The notes under the pieces were generated by a model that had not been told where the DNA came from, searched no databases, and saw nothing but the letters and a program-made list of their open reading frames with translations. Both the position numbers and the translations under genes were made by a program. Shown here in pieces: positions 35,776-44,711 of a stretch of DNA of 64,000 nt (its first letter is position 1; each line of letters begins with the position of its first letter). Source of the stretch: Brucella intermedia LMG 3301 (GTDB lineage: Bacteria > Pseudomonadota > Alphaproteobacteria > Rhizobiales > Rhizobiaceae); NCBI RefSeq assembly GCF_000182645.1, contig NZ_ACQA01000002.1, positions 1,297,001-1,361,000 of the forward strand, read 5' to 3'.

Positions 35776-37365
35776 ATGCTTTTTGCCAAGGCCCCATCTG
35801 GCGGTTCGACGCCCATTGCCCGCAGGCTGCGATGCCTGTTTTTGTCGGGCGTCGCGCTGGCAATTTGTCATGGTTCTGCATTTGCCCAGGAAGCCTATCT
35901 GCGCGGAAGCGTTGCCGAGGACGTGCTTTCGGCCTCTTCGCCGGAGACATTGGCAAATCGCGGACTTGCCGCGCCGGGATATGATGACGGCTCTGGCGAG
36001 ACGACCGACAACGACAGTTACCCCCCGCCTGAAAACACCACGGCGGCAGACCCGGCCACTACAATCCAAACCGTTCCAACGGTTCCCGTGCCACAGGACC
36101 GCCAGCCCATTCCACCCGACAACATGCGTGTCGGTTCGGTCGATACCGAAGCGGGCGAGGAAACGGGGCGGGCACAGCGCGAAAATCTGCGGCAGTTGCC
36201 GGAGCAGGGGCGCGGTTCTACACAGGACGCTGATCCGTTCGCACCGCTCGGCATTCGCACCGGTTCGTTTGTCCTGCGACCCTCGCTCGAACAGGGTATC
36301 CGGGCTACCACCAACGGTGACAATAGCGCTGCCGGTTCCAGCGCCGTTCTCAACGAAACAACATTGCGGCTCAATGCGCAGTCGGACTGGGCACGCCATC
36401 AGGCAACGCTCGACGCATCAGGCACCTGGTCCAAATCCATTTCGGGAGAAGATGTTTCCGAACCGCGCGTTGATATTCAGGGTAAGCTTCGGCTCGATCT
36501 CGGCGACCAGACGACGGTCAATACCGGTGCCGGTTATCAGTTGCGCCGTGAAAGCGCGTCCAGCCCGAATGGGGTGGTCGGCGCGCTGCAACGCCCGCTG
36601 GTTCATACCCTCAACGGAAGTCTCGGCATCGAACGCGATATGGGCCTGCTCTTCGGCAGCGCCACCGGGCGGGTAGAGCACAATATCTATGGCGACGCCG
36701 AACTGTCGTCCGGCGGCACTGTCAGCCAGAAGGACCGCGATAACACCTATACCAGCATTACGCTGCGCGGCGGCTTCAGCCTGTCGCCGGCGATCAAACC
36801 CTTCGCGGAAGTCGAATTGGGCAAGCGCGTCTTCGACGAGAAAGTGGACAGCAACGGCTATGAACGCAGCGGATCGCAGTTCGCACTGCGCGGTGGCCTG
36901 ATGCTCGATATGGGCGAAAAGCTGAGCGGCGAGTTCGCTGCCGGATACATGCGCGCCAACAGCGATGATTCCCGTCTCGGCGACGTTAGCGGTCCGTCTG
37001 TCAATGCTGCGCTCAACTGGTCACCGCTGCGCGGAACCGATGTGCGCCTTTATGCCCAGAGTACGGTCGATACTTCCACCACGCCGGGTATTGCCGGGTC
37101 GCTTCTGCATTTCGCAAGCCTGGAGGTGAGCCGCCGCATACGTTCCGACCTTAGCCTCAATGGCAGGCTGGACGCGAATATCCGGCAGAACAAGGACGGG
37201 ACCGGCACCGACTACACCCTTGGCGCGCAGATTGGTGCAACCTACTGGATCAATCGGTTCGTCGGACTGGATGCGCGCCTGCGTCACGAATTCCTGACGA
37301 GCCGCATCTCCGACCGCGAATATAGAGCCGACAGTGTCTATCTTGGCGTGAAAGTTCAGCGCTAG
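35776..37365 (+). CDS. Outer-membrane beta-barrel protein (BBP2_2-like)
   Basis: 529 residues. A signal peptide (LRCLFLSGVALAICHGSAFA) is followed by a ~130-residue acidic, Pro/Thr-rich linker with little structure. After that come alternating amphipathic strands typical of a beta barrel: GSFVLRPSLEQGIRATTNGD, LSLNGRLDANIRQNKDGTG, FVGLDARLRHEFLTSR. It ends in VYLGVKVQR, without the usual aromatic last residue. It resembles the putative beta-barrel porin 2 family. No pore substrate is known. It is divergent from kdsD. Confidence 0.8.
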   Translation: MLFAKAPSGGSTPIARRLRCLFLSGVALAICHGSAFAQEAYLRGSVAEDVLSASSPETLANRGLAAPGYDDGSGETTDNDSYPPPENTTAADPATTIQTVPTVPVPQDRQPIPPDNMRVGSVDTEAGEETGRAQRENLRQLPEQGRGSTQDADPFAPLGIRTGSFVLRPSLEQGIRATTNGDNSAAGSSAVLNETTLRLNAQSDWARHQATLDASGTWSKSISGEDVSEPRVDIQGKLRLDLGDQTTVNTGAGYQLRRESASSPNGVVGALQRPLVHTLNGSLGIERDMGLLFGSATGRVEHNIYGDAELSSGGTVSQKDRDNTYTSITLRGGFSLSPAIKPFAEVELGKRVFDEKVDSNGYERSGSQFALRGGLMLDMGEKLSGEFAAGYMRANSDDSRLGDVSGPSVNAALNWSPLRGTDVRLYAQSTVDTSTTPGIAGSLLHFASLEVSRRIRSDLSLNGRLDANIRQNKDGTGTDYTLGAQIGATYWINRFVGLDARLRHEFLTSRISDREYRADSVYLGVKVQR

Positions 37366-37373
37366 AAAAGAGA

Positions 37374-37397
37374 ACGGCATCCCTTCCGGGATGCCGT
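37374..37397 (-). terminator. Rho-independent terminator of gntP-type gene
   Basis: A 10-bp stem ACGGCATCCC-TTCC-GGGATGCCGT lies between two convergent genes. On the minus strand it is followed by TCTCTTTTC, a fair U-tract, so it mainly serves the gluconate permease gene and may also end the barrel-protein transcript. Confidence 0.75.
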
Positions 37398-37409
37398 GTC
37401 GTGGTGCGT

Positions 37410-38789
37410 TCAGGCGAGCCAGAACAGCAAACAGGCGATGCCGAATCCCAGAAGCCCGATAAGGGTTTCCAGAACCGTCCATGTTTTCAGCGTCGTCTTC
37501 ACATCCATGTTGAAGAAACGTCCGACCAGCCAGAAACCGGAATCGTTGACGTGGGACAGCATGACAGAACCCGCAGCAAGGGAGATCACCATCGCTGCGG
37601 TTTCAAGTCCGTGATATCCGGCAGCCTGAACGGCAGGCTGAACAAGCCCGGCAGCAGTGATCAGCGCCACTGTTGCCGACCCTTGTGCTACACGCAAAAT
37701 CGTTGCGAGCAGGAATCCCGCCACAATGACGGGCAATCCCGTATTCGCAAACGCGGTGGACAAGGCATCGCCAATGCCGGAAGCGCGCAGGACGCCGCCG
37801 AACATGCCGCCTGCTCCCGTGATCAGGATGATGGAGCAGACCGGGCCCAGCGCCGAATCGAGTATGCGTTCCACGCTGGCTGCATCTGTGCCGCGCCGTG
37901 GTCCCAGCACGTAGGAAGCCACCAGCACCGAAATAAGGAGAGCAACCGGCGTCGATCCAATCATTCGCGCGAGCTGATACCAGTTTGCATCGGCGCTGAC
38001 CCAGCCTTGCGCGCGGGCGAAGTCGAGACCCGTATTGATGAAAATGAGGACCAGCGGCAGAAGAAGAAGCAATACGACCAGGCTGGAACTCGGAGGGTTC
38101 GCCGCCTCTTCCACGTCCCTTCCGGCATCGAAATTGTCGGGGATGGGAAGATTGATCCGCTTGCCGATCCACGCACCGAAAAGGTGCCCGGCGATAAACC
38201 AGACCGGGATGACGACGACGATCCCGACGAGAATGAGAAGCCCCACGTCAGCGCCCAGAAGCTCGGATGCCGCGACCGGACCCGGATGCGGGGGCACGAA
38301 AACATGCATCACCGAAAAGGCTGCGGCAACCGGGATACCATAAAGCAGCAGGCTTCCCTTGAGGCGCCGCCCGACCGTGAAGACCACCGGGAGCATCACG
38401 ACCAGCCCCGCGTCGAAAAAGATCGGAAATCCGAAAATCAGCGATGCGATGCCAAGCGCCATGGGTGCGCGTTCTTCGCCGAAACGCCGGATGAGATCAT
38501 CGGCGAGCGCCTGCGCTCCGCCCGATATTTCAAGCAAACGGCCCAGCATCGCGCCAAGGCCGACCAGAAGCGCCACCCCGCCAAGGGTAGATCCGAAGGC
38601 CGATGTGATGGTGGTCAGGATGTTGCCCGCCGGGATGCCGGTCGCGAGTGCCGTTAAAAGACTGACGATCACAAGCGCCACGAAAGCATGAACGCGAAAC
38701 CGGATGATGAGCAAAAGCAATAAGAGGACAGCGCCAACCGCTATCGAGATGAGCGCACCCGCACCCATCGTCTGCTGGAATTCCTGCAT
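37410..38789 (-). CDS. gntP: Gluconate:H+ symporter, GntP family
   Basis: 459 residues with about 12 to 14 membrane segments. Family blocks include ITSAFGSTLGGVALLVGLGAMLGRLLEISGGAQ, GIPVAAAFSVMHVFVPPHPGPVAASELLGAD, ILITGAGGMFGGVLRASGIGDAL and MLSHVNDSGFWLVGRFF. These are GntT/GntU hallmarks, including HPGP. It imports gluconate or a related sugar acid with protons. KDPG aldolase elsewhere in the window would handle the downstream sugar acid, though the two genes are 19 kb apart. No kinase gene is adjacent. Confidence 0.9.
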   Translation of the reverse strand: MQEFQQTMGAGALISIAVGAVLLLLLLIIRFRVHAFVALVIVSLLTALATGIPAGNILTTITSAFGSTLGGVALLVGLGAMLGRLLEISGGAQALADDLIRRFGEERAPMALGIASLIFGFPIFFDAGLVVMLPVVFTVGRRLKGSLLLYGIPVAAAFSVMHVFVPPHPGPVAASELLGADVGLLILVGIVVVIPVWFIAGHLFGAWIGKRINLPIPDNFDAGRDVEEAANPPSSSLVVLLLLLPLVLIFINTGLDFARAQGWVSADANWYQLARMIGSTPVALLISVLVASYVLGPRRGTDAASVERILDSALGPVCSIILITGAGGMFGGVLRASGIGDALSTAFANTGLPVIVAGFLLATILRVAQGSATVALITAAGLVQPAVQAAGYHGLETAAMVISLAAGSVMLSHVNDSGFWLVGRFFNMDVKTTLKTWTVLETLIGLLGFGIACLLFWLA

Positions 38790-38827
38790 GCTTTATTCCT
38801 TATTTGGGGAGGAGCCCGTTTATCATT

Positions 38828-38871
38828 GCGCCCAAAAATGTGTTTCACACTTTTTGGGATGCATACTAGGC
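38828..38871. repeat. Dispersed palindrome, partial copy 5
   Basis: CCCAAAAATGTGTTTCACACTTTTTGGGATGC follows the tail pattern of copies 1-3 (CC-AAAA-G-TTCACACTTTT-GGGATGC). Only this tail hairpin is present; the left part of the element is missing. Confidence 0.5.
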
Positions 38872-38929
38872 AAAATACCTACTATCGTCGTCCGGAAAAG
38901 CAAATTTCACGAAATAGTGCTCAAATCAC

Positions 38930-38957
38930 AAAAAAACGCCCCCTTTTCAGGGGGCGC
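38930..38957 (-). terminator. Rho-independent terminator of galU
   Basis: On the minus strand GCGCCCCCTGAAAAGGGGGCG is followed by seven T residues. The stem is GC-rich with a short GAAA-like loop. It lies about 25 bases after the galU stop. Confidence 0.92.
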
Positions 38958-38981
38958 CACCAGAGTCCAGACCGGATTTAA

Positions 38982-39875
38982 TCAGGCTGGCTTGATTGTA
39001 TTCAGCAGATGGCCGATGGAACCTTCCACCGAGGGGCGAATATCGTTGCGCCACAAGGCGAAAGCGACATTGGCTTCGATGAAGCCGGCCTTGGAGCCGC
39101 AGTCGAAGGTGAGGCCCTGATAATTGAAGCCGAAGAATTTCTGGGCGTCAGCAAGCTTCAGCATCGCATCGGTCAGCTGGATTTCATTGCCAGCACCTTT
39201 TTCCTGCTTGCTCAGAAGCTCGAAGATTTCCGGCTGCAGGATGTAGCGGCCATTGATGTAGAGGTTGGATGGCGCTGTGCCCTTGGCTGGCTTCTCGACC
39301 ATCTGCGTGATCTCGAAACCGCTGCCGACGGTTTCGCCCTTGCCCACGATGCCGTATTTATGCGCCTCTTCCGGATCGCATTCCTGCACGGCAACGACAT
39401 TGCCGCCGGTCTTTTCGTAAAGCTCGACCATTTCCTTCAGGCAGCCCTTCTTGGACTGCATGACCATGTCCGGCAACAGCAATGCAAACGGCTCGTCACC
39501 GACGAGTTCGCGCGCGCACCAGACCGCATGGCCAAGGCCGAGCGGCACCTGCTGGCGCGTGAAGCTGGTCGTTCCCGGCTGCGGCTGGATATCCTGGAGA
39601 TGCTCCAGTTCCGCCGTCTTGCCGCGCTCGGCGAGCGTGGAATAAAGCTCCACCTGCGCATCGAAATAGTCTTCGATAACTGCCTTGTTGCGTCCGGTGA
39701 CGAAAATCAGATGTTCGATACCAGCTTCGCGCGCCTCATCGACTACATACTGGATGACGGGCTTGTCGACGACCGTCAGCATTTCTTTCGGGATCGATTT
39801 GGTGGCGGGCAGGAAACGGGTGCCAAGACCTGCGACAGGGAACACGGCCTTGCGAATTTTTCGGATCGAACTCAT
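38982..39875 (-). CDS. galU: UTP-glucose-1-phosphate uridylyltransferase
   Basis: About 297 residues from the ATG at 39875, which has GGAGAGGA directly upstream; six more codons are open before it. The nucleotide-binding motif is [22 protein letters not shown] with the catalytic Lys and Arg. [39 protein letters not shown] and the C-terminal [20 protein letters not shown] follow. It makes UDP-glucose for lipopolysaccharide, cyclic glucan and exopolysaccharide, including the locus at the left end of the window. Confidence 0.95.
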   Translation of the reverse strand: MSSIRKIRKAVFPVAGLGTRFLPATKSIPKEMLTVVDKPVIQYVVDEAREAGIEHLIFVTGRNKAVIEDYFDAQVELYSTLAERGKTAELEHLQDIQPQPGTTSFTRQQVPLGLGHAVWCARELVGDEPFALLLPDMVMQSKKGCLKEMVELYEKTGGNVVAVQECDPEEAHKYGIVGKGETVGSGFEITQMVEKPAKGTAPSNLYINGRYILQPEIFELLSKQEKGAGNEIQLTDAMLKLADAQKFFGFNYQGLTFDCGSKAGFIEANVAFALWRNDIRPSVEGSIGHLLNTIKPA

Positions 39876-40254
39876 TCCTCTCCTCGATTTCACTATTTCA
39901 GATTTGCTATCAAAGCATTGAAACGACTGAATTTCAAATAAGGCCTTTTCATTAAAGAACGACGAAATTGCGGGACCGATCCCATCACATTCAATGACCC
40001 GCCCTTAATGTTGCTTGATTCAAAAATTTTTCGAAACTTCGGGCAAATTCTTACCTGAAGCGGCGATGGTAAACCAATTGCTAACCGACAGGTTCTAATT
40101 TGAACGTTCAACGGTTCGACCAGGAATTTTCCGCTGGCTCAAATTCAACACAGGATGGTATTAATTGATTAATGCAATCCGGAGCGAGCAGAATCCAGGT
40201 CGAAGGGAAACGCGCCGGTATCGGCTAAATTTGATTGCAGAAGGGAAACACAGA
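39876..40254. other. Intergenic region upstream of galU and transglycosylase
   Basis: About 380 bases between divergent genes with no credible ORF. It is AT-rich (39890-40120) and must contain both promoters. I see no consensus box that I can name with confidence. Confidence 0.55.
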
Positions 40255-41490
40255 ATGCTGCGATTTCCATTCACGGTGAGCCCGTCAATGAAGCTGAAAG
40301 CTGCAACGGTTGCGATAGCTGCGCTCGCCTCAACTCTTACGACCGGTTCTGCACTGGCTGATGCGCAATTTCGCCAATGGGTCGCGAGCTTCCGTCCTGT
40401 CGCCATAAAGGCAGGTGTTTCGCCTTCCACGTTCGACCGCGCATTTCGCGGCGTGGATGCGCCGGACCCGGTGGTGCTGCAGAAGGCGCGCTATCAGCCT
40501 GAATTTACCGAGCCTGTCTGGAACTACATCGACAATCGCGTGAACGAGCAGTCGGTCTCCGTTGGCCAGAGCATGGCCCGCAAATGGGGTCCGTGGCTCC
40601 AGCGCATCGAGCAGCGTTTCTCGGTTGACCGCAATATCCTGCTTGCGATCTGGTCGATGGAAAGTAATTACGGCGAAATCCTCAAGCGCGACGACGTCAT
40701 GCGGGATGCAGTGCGTTCGCTGGCAACGCTTGCCTATGCGGACCAGCGCCGCGCCAAGTACGGCCGCACGCAGCTCATTGCCGCAATGAAGATTCTCCAG
40801 ACCGGGGATATCGACCGCGGCCATCTTTCCGGCTCGTGGGCCGGTGCGCTCGGCCACACGCAATTCATCCCGACCAGCTATCAGGCTTATGCCGTCGACG
40901 TGGACGGAAATGGCAAGCGTGACATCTGGAACTCGGTTCCCGATGCGCTTGGTACGGCTGCGAACCTGCTGCATCGCAATGGCTGGCAGCCCGGCCGCAC
41001 CTGGGGCTACGAAGTCGCCCTGCCGCAGGGACGCAAGTTCCCCAACGGCTCGCTCTCGATTGCCGAGTGGCAGCAGATCGGCATTGTCCGGGCCAACGGA
41101 CGCCCGTTCCCCGATCCGAATGAAAAGGCGACACTGAAAGTACCCGATGGCCGTCAGGGGCCAGCCTTCCTAATGACGAAGAACTTCTTCGTGTTGAAGC
41201 GCTATAACAACGCCGACAAATATGCGCTGGCCGTGGGCCTGCTCGCGGACCGTATCGGCGGCTATCAGGGGCTTCGGCAGGACTGGAACCGCCCGTTCAC
41301 GCCCATTTCCATGAATGAGCGGCTGGAATTGCAGACCCATCTGAAGGCGCTCGGTTATTATGACGGCAATATCGACGGCAAGATCGGCTCCACCTCCCGG
41401 GCCGCCATCGAAGCCTTCCAGCAGCGGAATGGACTTCAGCCGGATGGCCATCCGAGCAAGGAAGTTCTGTCGGTCCTGCGCCGCCGTTAA
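40255..41490 (+). CDS. Lytic murein transglycosylase, MltB family
   Basis: About 411 residues from the ATG at 40255 (GAAGGG upstream); ATG at 40288 also gives a good signal peptide (LKAATVAIAALASTLTTGSALA). The MltB domain shows DAQFRQWVASFRPVAIKAGVS, LLAIWSMESNYGEILKRDDVM with the catalytic Glu, LSGSWAGALGHTQFIPTSYQ and NRNGWQPGRTW-like text. A C-terminal peptidoglycan-binding domain (ELQTHLKALGYYDGNIDGKIGS...) follows. It cleaves glycan strands to anhydromuramic ends in the periplasm. There is no lipobox, so it is soluble. Confidence 0.92.
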   Translation: MLRFPFTVSPSMKLKAATVAIAALASTLTTGSALADAQFRQWVASFRPVAIKAGVSPSTFDRAFRGVDAPDPVVLQKARYQPEFTEPVWNYIDNRVNEQSVSVGQSMARKWGPWLQRIEQRFSVDRNILLAIWSMESNYGEILKRDDVMRDAVRSLATLAYADQRRAKYGRTQLIAAMKILQTGDIDRGHLSGSWAGALGHTQFIPTSYQAYAVDVDGNGKRDIWNSVPDALGTAANLLHRNGWQPGRTWGYEVALPQGRKFPNGSLSIAEWQQIGIVRANGRPFPDPNEKATLKVPDGRQGPAFLMTKNFFVLKRYNNADKYALAVGLLADRIGGYQGLRQDWNRPFTPISMNERLELQTHLKALGYYDGNIDGKIGSTSRAAIEAFQQRNGLQPDGHPSKEVLSVLRRR

Positions 41491-41572
41491 ACTGGCGAAT
41501 TGATCAAATGGGCGCGCTTCAACAGAAGTGCGCCCATTTTGTTTTTCAACATCGTCGAGCTAATATACAGGC

Positions 41573-42733
41573 ATGAAGGCGAGACGAATGCACGAAAATC
41601 GAAAGTTGCGGAAGCTGATGAAAGCTGCTGGCATGGTGCTCGCACTGGCAGCGCTGCTGTTTTCAGCCGTCGCCACGGCCTCTGCGCAGGAGCGCCCGCG
41701 CACGCTTTTCGATCTGTTGTTCGGCCCCCGGCAAGCGCAACCGCAGCGGCAATATCAGCAGCCCGCTCCCCAGCGTGCACGGCCTAAGCCGAAACGACCC
41801 AAGGCGGCGTCGCCCGCATCACGCCCGACACCGCCGCCAGTGGCGAGCCCCGCTGTCGAATTCGTGGACAAGAAGCCGGATGCCAGGAAGATTCTGGTTG
41901 TCGGAGATTTCATTGGCAATGGTCTTGCGGAAGGGCTCGACCTTGCCTTCGCTTCTGACCCCGATCTCAAGGTCGTATCGCGCATAAACGGCTCTTCCGG
42001 CTTTGTCCGCAATGACCATTTCGACTGGCCAGACAATATCGGCAAGATACTGGATGAGGAGAAGCCTGCTGCCCTTGTCGTGATGATCGGCTCCAATGAC
42101 AGGCAGGCAATGACAGAGAAGGGCGTGAGCCTGCCGCCCCGGTCACCGGAATGGAATGAAGAATACCAGAAGCGCGTCGCGGCTTTCATCAAGGCGATCG
42201 GTGACCGGCACGTCCCGTTCGCCTGGATCGGCCAGCCGCCTTTCCGCCCGAAGGGCATGTCGCAGGACATGCTGGCGCTCAACGAAATCCACCGCACCGC
42301 CACCGAGAAGGCGGGAGGCAAATTCGCCGATGTCTGGGATGGTTTTGTCGATGAAGAAGGCAATTTTACCCAGACTGGCTTCGATATCAACGGCCAGACC
42401 GCACGCCTGCGCGGCAATGACGGCATCAACATCACTTCGGCAGGCAAGCGCAAGCTTGCTTTCTATGCCGAAAAACCGCTTCGCGCCTATCTCGGCGGGG
42501 CGAAGGAAGAGGATCAGACCCTGCCCGCGGCGGGCGCCCACGATCCGTCTAAACCGGTTGATCGCGTAGCGCCGGTCAGCATTCGCGATATCGACAAGGA
42601 TGAAAGCGGAGTCCTGCTGGGCGGCAGCCTCGCAGCGCGCCCGCAAGCCGCACGCCTCCCCCGAAATGACGGCAAGCCGTCCCCCGGTCGGGCAGATGAT
42701 TTTTCCTGGCCGCAGAAGAGCGCAAATCCCTAA
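41573..42733 (+). CDS. DUF459 SGNH-hydrolase-like periplasmic protein
   Basis: 386 residues from the ATG at 41573; ATGs at 41588 and 41618 are alternatives. A signal peptide (AAGMVLALAALLFSAVATASA) precedes a basic, proline-rich linker and the DUF459 domain. That domain has ILVVGDFIGNGLAEGL, LVVMIGSNDRQAMTEKG and GINITSAGKRKLAFYAEKPLR. The block I serine of normal SGNH enzymes (GDS) is replaced by Phe (GDF), so esterase activity is doubtful. DUF459 proteins are often linked to acyl or O-acetyl transfer on surface glycans. The C-terminal tail is low-complexity. Confidence 0.8.
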   Translation: MKARRMHENRKLRKLMKAAGMVLALAALLFSAVATASAQERPRTLFDLLFGPRQAQPQRQYQQPAPQRARPKPKRPKAASPASRPTPPPVASPAVEFVDKKPDARKILVVGDFIGNGLAEGLDLAFASDPDLKVVSRINGSSGFVRNDHFDWPDNIGKILDEEKPAALVVMIGSNDRQAMTEKGVSLPPRSPEWNEEYQKRVAAFIKAIGDRHVPFAWIGQPPFRPKGMSQDMLALNEIHRTATEKAGGKFADVWDGFVDEEGNFTQTGFDINGQTARLRGNDGINITSAGKRKLAFYAEKPLRAYLGGAKEEDQTLPAAGAHDPSKPVDRVAPVSIRDIDKDESGVLLGGSLAARPQAARLPRNDGKPSPGRADDFSWPQKSANP

Positions 42734-42956
42734 TTTCTGCACCCATATCAGTATGATTGAACTATCACCTAACTGATAGCCAGCGGCTTCCTCTACCCAA
42801 TATGATTCTAATTGCTACATTCCGCGCTGTTTCCAGAAGCGTCTGCATCGTCTATCAGGAGGCACCGTCGGCCTGAAAAGGCTCAAGGGAGGGCGCAATC
42901 ACTCGCATGAGCGGGGAATTGTTCTTGGCGTCCATCAGAAAACAAGAGGCGTTTGA

Positions 42957-44361
42957 ATGAATATTGCATCAAAGCCTTCTGTCGATCCACATCGGGAGGA
43001 GGAACCCCATCTTGCACGCAATCTGTCCAACAGGCACCTTCAGCTGATTGCCATTGGCGGGGCCATCGGCACCGGCCTTTTCATGGGCTCGGGCAAGACC
43101 ATTTCGCTGGCAGGCCCTTCGATCCTGCTCGTCTACGCGGTGATCGGCTTCATGCTGTTCTTCGTCATGCGCGCACTGGGCGAAATCCTGCTGTCCAATC
43201 TCGAATATCGCTCCTTCGCGGATTTCGCTGGCGATTATCTGGGGCCTTGGGCGCAGTTCTTCACCGGCTGGACCTATTGGCTTTGCTGGATTGTGACCGG
43301 CGTGGCCGATGTTGTCGCCGTTTCGGGCTATGTCTCGTTCTGGTTCCCGGAACTGGCGCTCTGGATACCGGCCCTCGGCCTGATTTTTACGCTTCTGGCG
43401 CTCAACCTGCCAACGGTGCGCAATTTCGGTGAAATCGAATTCTGGTTCGCTCTCATCAAGATCGTTGCCATTGTCGGCCTGATTATTGCCGGCGTCTACA
43501 TGCTCTCGACCGGCTTCACCCTGCCGAACGGCAGCCAAGCATCGGTCGCGCATCTTTGGAACCATGGCGGGTTCTTCCCCAATGGTTTCCTAGGCTTTGT
43601 CGCCGGTTTCCAGATCGCGGTCTTTGCTTTCGTCGGCATCGAACTGGTCGGCACCGCCGCTGCGGAAACCAAGGACCCCGTGCGCAATCTGCCCAAGGCG
43701 ATCAACTCCATTCCGATCCGCGTGGTGCTGTTCTATCTCGGCGCGCTCTTCGTCATCATCACCGTCATTCCCTGGGGATCAGGTTGACCCGAGTTCAAGC
43801 CCGTTCGTCGCCATGTTCTCGCTCGCTGGTCTCGGCATCGCCGCCCATGTCGTGAATTTCGTCGTGCTGACCTCGGCAACGTCGAGCGCGAATTCCGGCA
43901 TCTATTCGACGTCGCGCATGATCTACGGTCTCGCCACGTCCAAACTCGCGCCAAAGGCGTTCGGCAAGCTGAACAAGCGAAAAGTACCGGTCAACGCTCT
44001 GTTCTTCTCGTGCATTTTCCTGCTCGCAGGCGTGGTGCTGCTTTATGCTGGCCAGAGCATCATTGAAGCCTTCACCATCGTCACGACGATTTCGGCGTTG
44101 CTCTTCATCTTCATCTGGTCGGTCATTCTGGCGTCTTATCTTCAATATCGCCGCAAGCGCCCGGACCTGCATGAAAAGTCTACATTCAAGATGCCCGGTG
44201 GACGCGCAGCCGTTGTGATGGTTTTTGCCTTCTTCGCCTTCATTCTCTGGGCATTGGCACAAAAGCCGGATACTGCGGCAGCACTGAAAATCACGCCAGT
44301 GTGGTTCGTGCTTCTCGCCGTCGCTTATCTGGTGATGAAGTCACGGCGCAGCCAAAGCTGA
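42957..44361 (+). pseudogene. cycA: CycA-type D-Ser/D-Ala/Gly permease, frameshifted
   Basis: Two frames make one APC-family amino acid permease. The first (42957-43787) reads RNLSNRHLQLIAIGGAIGTG, MGSGKTISLAGPSILLVY, FVGIELVGTAAAETKDP and ends soon after VITVIPWG. The second continues DQVDPSSSPFVAMFSLAGLG and STSRMIYGLATSKLAPKAF to the stop at 44361. Deleting one G from GGGG at 43774-43777 joins them as VIPWDQVDPSSS. The repaired ~467 residues are close to E. coli CycA throughout. Untreated, the protein would stop about 60% of the way through. Real pseudogene or sequence error. Confidence 0.85.
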
Positions 44362-44369
44362 CCGGCTAG

Positions 44370-44514
44370 AGCGGTTCCTGTTCTAACAGAATCGCCGGAA
44401 CCGCTCTAACTATTTGTTTTATCGCATTATCCAACGCATCGAAGCGGGATAAGAAATCGGTCCAATGAACTGATTTCCCCGCGTAGACGTTTCACACTTT
44501 TGCTGGAAATGCTC
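44370..44514 (+). repeat. Dispersed palindromic repeat, copy 2
   Basis: Nearly identical over about 145 bases to copy 1 at 5632-5779 and in the same orientation to its upstream gene. It begins 8 bases after the permease stop. Outer arms AGAGCGGTTCC/GGAACCGCTCT; the middle hairpin is GAAATCGGT/ACTGATTTC with one changed pair; the tail is GTTTCACACTTTTG. Confidence 0.85.
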
Positions 44515-44529
44515 CAAGATACGAAAAAG

Positions 44530-44556
44530 CCCGGAGGAGACCCCGGGTTTTTTATT
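44530..44556 (+). terminator. Rho-independent terminator after cycA
   Basis: AGCCCGG-AGGAGAC-CCCGGGTTTTTTATTTTC forms a GC-rich stem with a strong T-tail on the plus strand, 170 bases after the permease stop and just past repeat copy 2. Confidence 0.88.
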
Positions 44557-44711
44557 TTCAGTGCGCTCTTTAAAGCTGATGAGATTGCGGCGCTGGCGAG
44601 CCGAAAATGGTGGAGTTTGAGAACCGGAGCGGAGTGTACTTAAAGGTACATGAGCACCGGAAGCGCAAAACAACGCCATTTGCAGGCCGCCAGAGGCGGA
44701 ATATCGCAGCT
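44557..44711. other. Structured non-coding block between terminator and gltD
   Basis: About 155 bases with no credible ORF. It holds a palindrome TGTACTTAAAGGTACA at 44636-44651 flanked by CGGAGCGGAG on one side and GAGCACCGGAAGCG on the other. It reads like a conserved structured element rather than random spacer. Its function is unknown. Confidence 0.4.

Noticed and set aside
42734..42956. Possible glycine riboswitch upstream of the permease
   Set aside because: GGAGGCACCGTCGGCCTGAAAAGG looked suggestive, but the conserved core bases of the glycine aptamer are not present.
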